Below are positions 53,401 through 61,830 of a DNA stretch of 64,000 bases, in pieces (positions within the stretch are counted from its first letter, which is position 1; each line of letters starts with the position of its first letter). Below the pieces are notes generated by a model. That model was given only the letters and a program-made list of their open reading frames with translations. It was not told where the DNA came from and ran no database searches. Both the position numbers and the translations under genes were made by a program. Source of the DNA: Meandrina meandrites (Eukaryota; Cnidaria; Anthozoa; Scleractinia; Meandrinidae); the NCBI GenBank assembly GCA_963693305.1, contig OY855903.1, positions 19,397,755-19,461,754 on the forward strand. The letters run 5' to 3'.

Positions 53401-56400
53401 TACTGGATACCGGTATGCATACAGGCTCAGAATCTGGGTCTTCAAGTTTCTCGTCGTAGCCTTGCTGTAGGCCTGCATTAACGGTACAAGCTCCATGTAG
53501 TTTTGCTCTTTATCGGGTGCGAAACAGGACTGAAACAGTTCTTGTCCAGCCTTCGGTGCTATGACGTCACACACCAGACTGCAGGCTTCAGTGGCTTTAT
53601 CAATGCACACTTGTTTCTCGTGTTCTTTTGCCTCGTCCCATGTTGTTTTCAGCCGGAACGTTAAAGGACTGACCCGACCAGCACTGGTTGCTACTTGGTT
53701 TAGTTCCTCGATAGCGGCATTAAACGCTGACATTGCCAACTCGCTGGCGATTTCGGCTACCTCGTCGTCTTCAGAGCTCTGGCTGTCCGGCGTGGACCTG
53801 CACCCCGGAGTCCACTCAGGTGAATAAGCAGCCGCCTTCGGTCGAGCCGGTGTTACAGCTGGAGTTGACGTGACTGTTGTTAGTTCCATGGCTGCAATAC
53901 GTTTGGCTAGTCTGGGAGTAACGAAAAATGAAGAAATTTAAACCCTCCTTTTGATTTATTAACAATGATCGGATTTTCGGTTAAAATTAAATTACTCAAG
54001 GCTTGGGCTCAAGGTGCAATATTACGCGCAATGGCTAAACTGCATCGTATTTCCACTGCTGAAATTGTTGCGGCGCGCAATGTTGCAAAAGTAGTGTGAC
54101 TCAACTATCGTTACCATGGCGCACAATGGCGTGGTACATCTATAAGCCATTTTCTCCCGTTTGGTGATCAAATTTCTTTTCCTTTTTCAACTTTTCTCAT
54201 CTGAGATCAACAGCACATAGCGGCTTCACTTTATAATGTAGCTACTTATTCGGTTAGGTTACGGTCAGCATTTTTGGTTACGCAATTAAAAACGTAAAAA
54301 ATGTTACTGCATGTGCCACGTCGGGAAAAACGTGTTGCGATCAATATGACTTATGAAACTTTTCAAATAAATATTTGTCCTTATAAGTTCTCTACAACAG
54401 CGAAGTGTCACGTACAAGGATTGGCTCTATTGATAGGAGCAAACACAAAGTGGCATATAATCACCTTGAAGTTTCATCCTCCTGTTGATAACTGCCCTGG
54501 GCTTGTTGCCCTTGCAACAACGCCACTTTCTCCTCCATCTTCATTTTGTGCATCGTTGAACAAGATACACAGATCACTGAAGGCACAAAAACAAGTAATA
54601 ATTCTCATTATATCAGGGACGGCGGAGCGTATTTTGTAGTGGGGGGGGCTTGACAACGAGTGCCGAAAACCTGGATAAGTGTAAAATGACAGGCACTTTT
54701 TGTACTTACAGTGATATTTTGGAAGTTTTGTGGGCTTGATACATATTTTTCAGACTTTCACAATATACCCCTGCCTTAGTACACTGAGCTGGGTTTTTAC
54801 ACAAGCTCCCCGTGTGTGGGAAGGAAAGTATAAGGAAGTACATAAATACATACACATCCTTTTTGATAAACACGTAAGGTTAATTTGGTTTTGTGTGCAG
54901 AAACATATGCCCTTTGCACTTTTCATTAATATTTTCAATCTTAAGTTGAAAAATTAGTTTTTCCGGCAAAGCGGAAGTCTTCTGAAGCTAACTAAATGAA
55001 ACAAACATGAAGGTTAAGTATTGATTCCCTCTCTGAATTGCATGACTTGTAGAATTTATGATGAACTATGAATGAAAACAAATGGCAGTGCTTTCAATTA
55101 TGACACCAAGGAAACGAAATTGATACATGTAAATGTCTAAACGTTAAAAGCAGCAGAATATTTAATTTTGCATTGGCATGAGCATTGGTGTCAAGTTACA
55201 TTTGCGATTTATTGATTCAGTTTCTCGTCTAGCGTTTATAACACAAGAAAATATTCTTAATGGACCTGTAGCCATTAGAGAATTAAAATATAATTTTGGT
55301 AACAAGAGCATATCTATTATGTATTTTTCAGGTCAGTTGAAGTGTTTTCTCGTACTTACATAATTTGTCAGTGTTACAATTTAATGAACACTTTGTGTGA
55401 ACTGTATGGTTGTCGATTTCAAGCTTTGCTCAGAGTAATGTTATTTCAATCGAAAGTGTACGTGTAATTTATATTTTCAAGTTCCACTGCCACATTGCCT
55501 GCATACTTTCAGGTTTAGTATGGCTTTCATTTATTTCGAGAATATAGCAGTCTCAAATATTTTAACTCATTAATCACTTTTGTGCTATCGCCTTTATACT
55601 GACTCGCTCGCAATTTTACTGAACTCAGTCCAAGTATTAATTACTCGGCAATTCTTTTAAGTACTGCAGGATGACTTTTAAACAAATATATTTCTAGATG
55701 ATATTTTAGCTTATTTATTGCTCTACAAGTCGGCACAGCATTGTCAGGAAAGCAAGTATTTACAATAGACCAGACTTACGGGAACCTGTCGGGACGTGTT
55801 GTCCATACATAGAGCTGATTTCCCTTGACATATCAGGATTTACCGTATTTCTGGTCCTCAACCGTTTTTTCCTGCCGGAATGCAGTGGGTATTGGCAAGT
55901 GCGAGGTGGCCGCCAGTATTTATCTGACTTTTGACACTCAGACATGGCTGCGGAGCAGTTTTCCCGTTTGAAGAGTCAATTTCCGTGTTTACTCGTATCA
56001 GTACTTTCGGAAGCTTCCGCTTGTGTTCGGACAATCCGAAGTTTTTGGTCAATACTTAAAAAATGGGTACAAGTTGTTCCGTCGAGTTCGTCCTTCATTT
56101 CAGAACAATTTTTTTTCACATTGTTGTTCAAGCTGATCCGAAGATAGGTCGAGTTGCAACCCCGACCTGTTAAGGATCAGCTCACATTCGCGCACAGTTC
56201 CTGTAAGCTGACTTACGTGACACGTTTGTAACTGGTCAGGGTTGATGTTATTCCTGCATTCAGAAAGCTGTGATAACCTGGCCAGAGACTCTTTAGTAAC
56301 AAAATGCCTTCTCCCCCCGCCTTTATCCTGAATTAGAATTTAATTATCCTTTTCCCCAAAATGCCAAAGCCTTCATTCAAAATTCTTAAACTTGCAAGCG

Positions 56401-58816
56401 GTTTTACTCATGAGGTTTCATGCGGACCTCTGAGGAAGCAGCATCACACTTGTACTCGATCGTTCAGCAGTATAAATTGGAGGCTTTCCTCCAAATATAA
56501 GCCGTAAAATCTGTTTTTTTTTTCTTAATAACGGACTTGGAGAGTTCATTGTCTAAGGTGTGAAGGAATTTAGCTCGGAGGCAATGTTTCAATGGATTTT
56601 TAACACGAAATGTGGCCATGGTTTCGAACTAGCGTTCGCTGCCAAGAATCTGAATGGTTGCCGTGCTCAAGTTTGGAAGGCAATACTTACTTATTTGCTT
56701 AAGTTATTATGGAATTCAGCAGCCTGGGGATTGAAAAACTTCTCAAGGTGGACATAAGCTCGAATAGCGAAGCAGGTAAGCTGTATTAATGACAAAATCT
56801 GCTCGAGATATGTTGATTTCGATACAGGCGAAAAAATCACAAATGCTTGTACATGTGCTGATACAAACGGACATAACTTTGAAAATACTAAAAACGTACA
56901 TGGGATTTTGCATATTTTTGCAGATGAAGGACTGCACTTTTCGGCTGTATAGGCTAGAGACATCAAGCAGGTGCCAAATTTGTAAAATTAGCTTCTAAAT
57001 CTAGGCAATTTTCAGCCTTCGGTCGATATCGATTAGTAGTGTTCATAATATGGTAAATTTCGCCTTTCCAGGTAAATTGAGGGGAAAATTGTAACTGTCA
57101 TGAGAAACTAGAAAGGTTTATGAGCAAATTGATATAAAACTCGTGGCTAGAAGATGCGAATGGAAAATTTTACAGTGTGACCAAAAGGGCCTATTATTAA
57201 GTTTTCGAGACGTTGCGGCTGGCCCTGACCAGGGGAAATATTTAATGGCTCCTAACGCGGCCCGAAACTTATTTCAAATCAAACCAAATCTGTTTTAGTT
57301 CTTTCCTTGGTAAAGTCTTTCAGTTGACAGAGTTTCAGGCAAAATTATTTTTACGCGAAATTGAGTGGGTGGTTTTAACAGAGACCGCCTCTTAATACTT
57401 GTTTGATATCTAGGTGTATTGCTTCATACTCTAGAAGAACATATCGGTGTTGTCCGTTGTCTGTGTCTCTCAGGAAATCGACTCGTTTCCGGTGGCGACC
57501 GGAAGCGCATCGCTGTCTGGGATGTCAAGGTTTGTGAGAGAAGCTACATATAGAAGCCCATCGATAGCTGGTGTAATAGCATAGAAACGTTTAAGCCTTA
57601 CGTAGTTTAATATTTTAAGTTTGTCTTAGTAGGCTTCAAAATAAGTGCAGTAACTCAAAAATAGTTTCATAATGCAGTTTTGATGACCACACAAAAAAGT
57701 TCATTTACCATTAAATGCCGGTTATAATCGCTGGGCTTATACCACCTTTGTAACGGGTTTAAGATGGGATTCTAAATGAGGGAACTTATTTCGGGAGGGA
57801 GGGGCGTGGGGTGGGGGAGGGCGGAGCTTCTAATTGGTATTAAAGCACGTTTGGAAACGAGCTGACAAGAAACGGTGATACACTGCAGCTTCTTTCTTCT
57901 CCAGTTAAATTTTATTCTTCCTTTGTTTTAAACTCATTGTCATACATTACCCTGCCCAAAAACAAAGGAAGAATAAAATTTAACTGAAAAAAAAAGAAAT
58001 AACTGCAACATAAACCTTTTGAATTGCGTTGTACTTGCAAGCGTGTTTATTGCCTATTTCTATTTGAAGATGGGATGGTGGGTTATATCGGGGGAACTTT
58101 TCCTTGGCAAAAGGATGGGCCTAAAATCGGGGTACCGTCATTTAACAGTATTTCAGTTTAGCTTCTTAGAATCGTTTAATTACAAACACGACTACGGTGA
58201 TCATTTTACGGATCATACATAATTTGGCTTCCGTCATGAACATTGTTTGACAAGTACTCTGTGTAGAAAAGGGCCAAGAAGTTTAGAGCCAGTTTGCTAT
58301 AAGCTAGTTTTCAAAGTAAAGCCTTTTTAAGCCAAACTGACTCATAGCTCTCGGTGCTTAACCCCGGTTTCTGTAGCAAGAAGCGACTAGGAGTATTGCT
58401 ACTCCCCCCCTGGATGGGATGCTATTCCATCGCAGGTTACTCCCCAGCATTCTGTCAGGTTGCCCCAACATTTCGCTGGTACCAATTTATACTCCTGGGT
58501 GGAGAGAGACACTGTGAGAGCAAAGTGTCTTGCTCAAGAACACAACACATGGCCCCTGGCCAGTGCTCGAACCCGGACCGCTCGACGATCTGGAGTCCGC
58601 TTCACTAACCATTAGGCTACCGCGCCATCCACAGTTTTCAACTGTAGTTTTTAAGAGCGGGTATCTTGATATTTTCATTTTCTACAGGAAGGCAGGCTGT
58701 TGAGCGTATTACACCGTAACCCAACGTTACTACACCTAATGTGGGCTGATGACACCAAGCTAATCACAGCTTCACCAGAGACACCGGGAACATTAACAGT
58801 CATCAACTACTGGTAG
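41795..58816 (+). CDS. F-box/WD40-repeat protein, 12 exons, 480 aa
   Basis: Exons: 41795-41896, 43563-43741, 44170-44426, 45002-45123, 45621-45694, 46071-46148, 46470-46542, 47038-47149, 48190-48314, 48687-48762, 57414-57529, 58688-58816 (TAG). All are GT-AG and in phase. Residues 1-50 are helical (MSFDEKAKAFVNSFQDF...). The F-box spans about 56-97 (LPKELAERIFSYLPVTSL...NRLWRE). From about 165 onward there are seven WD repeats with typical endings: DNTVRVWDIK, DGVIRLFDLK, DLTVRVWNSD, DETIRMWNVK, DGLIKIWDAH, DSTVRLWSHQ and KRIAVWDVK, then a last partial blade ending GTLTVINYW. F-box proteins with WD propellers are SCF (Skp1-Cul1-Rbx1) substrate receptors, so it probably recruits phosphorylated targets for ubiquitination. 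It resembles FBXW2/FBXW7-type proteins but I cannot name the orthologue. Intron 10 holds an 8.3 kb transposon. Confidence 0.92.
42396..42650 (-). mobile_element. SINE copy, tRNA head truncated
   Basis: Body of the same family as 24330 (CTAGTGGCCCATCAGGCCAG, GGATGGGATGCTAGTTCATC, TATACACCTGGGTGGATTGA). It ends at GATCTGGAG, before the tRNA-like head, directly against the next copy. Confidence 0.75.
42651..42940 (-). mobile_element. Full-length tRNA-derived SINE
   Basis: Read on the minus strand it begins GGAGGCGCAGTGACCTAATG (box A) and has GGTCCGGGTTCGAGCCC (box B), then the body shared with its neighbours. It is tandem with the truncated copy at 42396-42650. A similar TTAGGCCACCACGCCTCC head fragment reappears at 43197-43215 after about 250 bp of inserted sequence. 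Confidence 0.85.
46199..46411. mobile_element. Inverted-repeat MITE in an F-box/WD40 intron
   Basis: Ends AAATCAGAAATCCGCTGGGA and the complement TCCCAGTGGATTTCTGATTT, about 213 bp apart. The core has tandem TTTGCTTGCGGTTAG motifs, also present in the loop region of the palindrome at 25156-25363. Confidence 0.7.
47404..47571. mobile_element. pogo/Tigger-like MITE, degraded
   Basis: Ends AGTCAACACTCTCTTTA and AGAGAGAGTTGACT, with internal CTATAAGACGGACA repeats. It resembles the element at 7999-8141 in layout. The target duplication is not clean. Confidence 0.55.
47716..47935 (-). mobile_element. Degraded SINE copy
   Basis: Carries GAGCCTAGTGGCCCATTAGG, GATGAGATGCTAGTCCATCG and TAAAGTGTCCTTCCCAAGAG of the 42651 family, with a worn head (AGGGCTAGAACCCAG...). 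Confidence 0.65.
47968..48149. mobile_element. Short element with CAGGGGC ends, possibly hAT-like
   Basis: 182 bp starting CAGGGGCCGATCTAGG and ending CCTGGCCCGCCCCTG. ATCGT lies directly on both sides (47963-47967, 48150-48154), a 5-bp duplication. Internally two near-repeats (GTGCACCCCCTCCTAAGA, GTGCACTCCCTCCTAAGA) occur. CAGGGGCGGAT-like ends suggest hAT, although 8 bp is the usual TSD there. Confidence 0.6.
49095..50095. repeat. Left terminal inverted repeat of the 8.3 kb transposon
   Basis: Pairs with 56415-57391. The first 700 bp or so shows only scattered differences; homology then becomes patchy, with the last clear match at CTTCCTCGGAGGTCCGCA (50068-50085). It contains an outward-facing frame at 49827-49501 (minus). 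Confidence 0.85.
50369..50462. repeat. (AAT)n microsatellite
   Basis: About 31 perfect trinucleotide copies inside the transposon, downstream of the transposase stop. The minus-strand poly-Leu frame across it is an artefact. Confidence 0.98.
50796..50897. mobile_element. Mini Mutator-like element nested in the transposon (9-bp TSD)
   Basis: 102 bp, TAGTTTCCTTCGCAGCCG...CGGCTGCGAAGGAGACTA, flanked by CTGTTTTAC (50787-50795, 50898-50906). It is almost all inverted repeat and matches the ends of 31836-33013. It inserted 38 bp past the transposase stop without damaging the ORF. Confidence 0.85.
50935..53889 (-). CDS. Transposase-like protein, RNase-H-like core, C2H2 finger and SAP motif (984 aa)
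   Basis: One uninterrupted frame from ATG (53889). N-terminal 1-90 is Pro/Ser-rich and acidic. Residues about 349-394 form a Cys/His cluster (SHCQADDSECPDHC, then CTHQHTLHCPQCDEITCC), probably zinc-binding. The core has LVMDWAMKFLQL (Asp464), VYLRSDEAGCYHNSS (Asp548) and HYSEPQSGKDICDR (Glu580, Asp586 or Asp589), in an order and spacing that fit a DDE/RNase-H-like transposase fold. A C2H2 finger follows at 727-751 (C-x4-C-x12-H-x5-H). The C-terminus (about 935-975, TLQKFNVVMLKAICSHFEIP...) matches the SAP DNA-binding helix-turn-helix pattern. The protein should cut and join the flanking inverted repeats at TTAA. Layout is compatible with a Sola-like group, but I am not certain of the superfamily. 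No intron is needed, though 5' non-coding exons are possible (CCCAG acceptor-like site 25 bp before the ATG). Confidence 0.85.
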   Translation of the reverse strand: MELTTVTSTPAVTPARPKAAAYSPEWTPGCRSTPDSQSSEDDEVAEIASELAMSAFNAAIEELNQVATSAGRVSPLTFRLKTTWDEAKEHEKQVCIDKATEACSLVCDVIAPKAGQELFQSCFAPDKEQNYMELVPLMQAYSKATTRNLKTQILSLYAYRYPVKTLQRIHEPYAKLTEWQIKRARAHAKECGPGSLVEKSPSHRVRLPPAKLDHFLDFVNRPYFYQDVAFGTRKLKLSSGEKITMPNVIRKVTRSTMVRQYLQFCEEEQFEPLSRATLFRVLEVREASQQKSLSGLDNTAADGSAGFERLYRIVDELDQLGLGKSVADELRRSLSNGKKYFKTEYQSHCQADDSECPDHCRKFGLSDPNDPDFQDQCTHQHTLHCPQCDEITCCLQNMQQIVKDSKTVSFYSKEQQDDFLYDIQKASDAIIQWKAHIMRSVNQECAKQDILEKLDQTSCLLVMDWAMKFLQLRYREKQCDWYGKRGLSWHISSVISRSNSDTIEVISYAHLFDQCTQDWYAVTSILEDLLKQLKVKNLLLQRVYLRSDEAGCYHNSSLIAAVRDVAKEVGVAVHSYHYSEPQSGKDICDRILCPMKSSIRTYCNEGNDVLTAVDMRDALTKHPVKGTTAAVSVVDESKTTLCVNKIENFSSFHNFEYEDSGLRVWKCYGIGKGKCIPYDEIYIKHQGQTLLQTTESQGFYDPSEKREVKRRTQASEKMDSPTPLFECSVLGCVEEFETFAQLELHLDVGKHTVSRLTQFDEIKIDYALKFSSIDTADTKSCSSDSSKPRTSPGDTSNSSHLQMGWAVSKPRSKVRFSQKVKEYLTARFTLGERTGRKADPAQVAVDMRNARNEANERIFTRSEWMTKNQVQSFFSRLAATRRKDQGVVGMSPDEEEDVQCFQENSDRQDVVDQINREINVSHPICYDTYDLCEHYHSNTLQKFNVVMLKAICSHFEIPVKSRDKKQILIDKLSDMISECDCVSQ
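53890..56414. other. Transposon interior upstream of the transposase ORF
   Basis: Presumed promoter and 5' region of the minus-strand transposase. No second long frame. Short minus-strand frames at 55945-55760 (MSECQKSDKYWRPP..., near a GTAAGT at 55787) and 56052-55858 could be 5' exons or a small accessory gene, but their phases do not join cleanly to the acceptor-like site before the main ATG. I do not call them. Confidence 0.4.
56415..57391. repeat. Right terminal inverted repeat of the 8.3 kb transposon
   Basis: Inverted copy of 49095-50095. A few substitutions and a frame-changing indel near 56756-56780 separate the two outward-facing frames. The terminus GTTTTAACAGAGACCGCCTC ends at 57391, followed by TTAA. 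Confidence 0.85.
57902..57986. repeat. Perfect short foldback hairpin in intron 11
   Basis: Arms of 28 bp starting CAGTTAAATTTTATTCTTCC are perfect inverted copies separated by about 29 bp (CATTGTCATACATTACCC and neighbours). It is probably a minimal foldback element; no target duplication is clear. Confidence 0.75.
58350..58627 (-). mobile_element. tRNA-derived SINE, minus orientation
   Basis: Head on the minus strand GGCGCGGTAGCCTAATGGTT and GGTCCGGGTTCGAGCAC; the body matches 42651-42940. It lies about 60 bp before the last exon of the F-box/WD40 gene. Confidence 0.8.
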
Positions 58817-61800
58817 GCCTAGGTCAGGTGTAAAATTTGCACAGTGAAAGCACGTTATCACTTGCGTCTGGGGTTCCTTTAGACGCATCTCAATTGGGAG
58901 ACTGTGGTGACGATTTCCGTGACGCCAGAACCGCTGAATCAGCGGAAATATCCATCTTTGCTGGCCTGGTTGTGCAGAAAGGGAAGGGAATTAACTCAAG
59001 AGAGGAATCGAGAGGGAAGCGCTTCTTTCTCCTCGTTCCCTTGCCTTCTGTGTACTGCGTCTACCACTCACAAAGCAGGGCATGCTGGTTGCAACCTCGG
59101 TTCCGGGGAATAAGAGAGATTTTGGAACAAGAAGCGTGCCTTGGTTGCTGAGCATGGTCAGATTCATGTACAAATGTACAGTTTGCGTGTGAAGAAAAAC
59201 AAGCGTGCATCAATGATGGCAGTAGGATCTGTTACGTATTAGAGTGTCATACAAATGGTCAAATGGACCGGATACAGAGCTATGTATATGAAGCTATGGA
59301 AGTCATTGCCCGTTGTTGTAATAGTGGTATGTAAATGCGTGTGTCGAGGTCCAACCCTGGATTGGACCCAAACGAATAGCACCGAGCCTCCAAAGGCACC
59401 AAACGCTGGTTGGGTTAACAATGGACCTAAAGAAGCAATAGTCAAGCTATACTCAGTAAGGAAAATTGCAAATTTTCTTATCCATTTTATGGCCCGATTT
59501 TACTTGAGGAAAGGTACAGTAAATGTTTGCCGTTCGTTTGGTACAAAATAGACCATTCTCAGTAAATCGTATGTTCGTTTGTTTACCGTCGTAGTACGGA
59601 AGATGAGTTTGTTGGCGCGTTAGTGAAGGGTCAGCTCAGAAGAGGCACTCGTACAGTTTTCGAGCTAGAAATGGTGCAAGTTGTTTAGTCGTTTCGTCTT
59701 TGGAGTCAATTGTCTGAACAACGAATGTTTCCCATATCCGAAAAACATATCAGCTTAGTTCGTGATCTTACTCTTTACTGACCCTAATTTCGAGAAGAAG
59801 CAGTCTACTGGATATTAAATTTGACAAACTTGGACGAATATCAGAAGGATTCCCAGATATTTTTATTCTCGAGCTCGAAATTTTAATTCTCATTGATGAT
59901 TAATTTAGTGCCTGTTATGAAAATTTGGTCGTGCATGTACATCGAGACAACTACCTGATGAATTTCTTTTCTACTAAAAAAACTGTCTGCTTGCTTGATA
60001 TATGCTTGGCAATGCCTTCTTACAATGAACTGTAAAGAGATACCAAATCTCGAACCCTGTTAGGAATAAAACCAAAAAACAAAATACAAAGCAAAACGAA
60101 AATTGACCACTGCTTGTCACATGACTTGCCTCAAGCTGTTCCCCAGTGTATGCGAGCGCGACACGAGACTACTACATCTCGTGCGCGAAGCGTGAGGCCA
60201 AATAATAACTGGAAACCAAACGTTCCTCTGCCATATTTTCGCGTCGCACTTTTGCTTCATTAACTCGTGCGTACTCAAGTATGTAAACAAAAACAAAAAA
60301 GCAAGAGCAACTTTGAAGCTTTCACTGACTAAACATGCTTATGTCGTAGAGAGAAATGGTTGTTTTAAAACCAGAAAACCGAACACCAGTACAGGGCTCG
60401 CGACCGAGTTCAAACTCACTGCGGTTTTACTTAACGTCAAAGTTCCGTCCGAACATCTTCGCCGCTGCCTACAACGCGTACGCGCTGTTTTCAAGTCGGA
60501 AATTAAACTTACACTAAGATCACACCTAACGTTGACAAAAGACGCTTTGAATGCGAAGATTCACTTTGAATGCGCGAAGCCTACATCGACGAGGCACGAA
60601 TACCAATGCAAGACAGAATCAAAGAGTACGACCGAGACTCCGACTCGTCGGTACCCCAACCTCCGCCGTTTCATAGCACTCTTACAAAACCGGACACCAC
60701 CCACTTTGGGATGAGGTATTTTATTATTCGTGTTCCTAAATGGTACACACGCAGGGTCAAAAGAGCATTGTAAATACGATTTCACCCTAACAATCTCAAC
60801 ATGCAGTGGAATCGAAATTCCAGTACCATGGCGCAGATCCCCACGATCGAAAAACGCAACAACAAGAGAACTAAACGACAACGAATCGCCGAGGATGAAT
60901 TGAAACGCACCAATCAGAGCTGTCGAAAACCAGCCAATGACAGCGGAGCATCGTGCTTTATGCGGTTACAAGTCGATTTTATCGCCTGATAAAGACTAGC
61001 AAAAAGCGGTCGAAATGCGGCGGTTCGCATTACAAGTGAATACATCGTGAGACAAGCAATACACTTTATTGTTATTAAACATGTTTAGTTAACATAAAAA
61101 TCAGTAACCAAAACCAGAAAGCGTGAATGAGACTATTGGTTCCCAGTTATAGTGTCACGTCTATAAGTAATAACACTTGTCACCTGTGACGGCTCTAATA
61201 ATTTAAAGGACGGACAATTATGCGACAATCTCATTGGAGAAACAAAATCGGACAAAATGCAGTTACCATTTCGGCTATTTAAGTACTAACAGCAGCTTAT
61301 TTACCCAACCCCTTCTCCCATTTTTATGTTGCTTTGGCATGAAATAACAAAGATGCATGACGAACTGAAACCACACCCCACACAAAGAGAGGTGATAAAA
61401 ACGTATTTGCCTTCTTTTAAACTAAGAGATTTTGAAGAGCCAGGTAGCTATATGCGCATGTCCAGTTGTAATTTGAAGTCCTCCGCGTCTTAGCCAAATT
61501 TACTGAGAAATAAGTTCTCTGCGTCGTAGATATGCACTCACTAGAAATGAAACTGGAAGTGGCATATGACTTTTTTTTTTGCATTTGACCGCTGTTGGAG
61601 TTTTGTCCAACATGTAGTCCATACTAAGCGCTTTTGTGGTAATTAAATCGGACCTGCGGAAACGCGAATCTTTTCCCGCACTCGCTTGGTCTTGAAATCT
61701 GCCTTTCCTCAGATAAGAGCAAGAAACGTCTCAAATACGGAGTTCACCCGTACAAACTATCCGGTAATATCAACTTAAAAACTTCCAGAAAATTCAGGAA

Positions 61801-61830
61801 AAAAATGAAGGCGCGTATTTCTTTCTGGTT
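58817..61830. other. 3' flank of the F-box/WD40 gene and intergenic sequence
   Basis: No convincing gene. A plus-strand frame near 59110-59228 (...HGQIHVQMYSLRVKKNKR..., stop TAG) has protein-like sequence but no in-phase splice connection. Frames at 58837-59151 and 60313-60714 lack motifs. The phrase CGCCTGATAAAGACTAGCAA (60982) with following CGGTCGAAA is also at 24649 and marks a repeat family. Confidence 0.35.

Larger units (their letters stand above)
49095..57391. mobile_element. 8.3 kb TTAA-flanked DNA transposon with an intact transposase-like ORF
   Basis: Flanked by TTAA at 49091-49094 and 57392-57395. Termini GAGGCGGTCTCTGTTAAAAC are perfect inverted copies. The outer 700 bp or so of each inverted repeat is almost identical, and recognisable similarity continues to about 1 kb. 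Between them lie one intact minus-strand ORF of 984 codons (50935-53889), an (AAT)n tract and a small Mutator-like insertion. It occupies intron 10 of the F-box/WD40 gene. TTAA use is known for piggyBac, Kolobok and Sola3-type elements; the protein does not look like piggyBac. The complete ORF and near-identical ends suggest recent activity. Confidence 0.9.

Noticed and set aside
59110..59228. Extra 3' exon of the F-box/WD40 gene
   Set aside because: The frame looks protein-like, but no donor/acceptor combination gives a matching phase, and exon 12 already ends in a stop after a complete WD strand.
60313..60714. 133-residue plus-strand frame
   Set aside because: No signal, motif or splice context, and an overlapping minus-strand frame of similar length; more likely a repeat relic.
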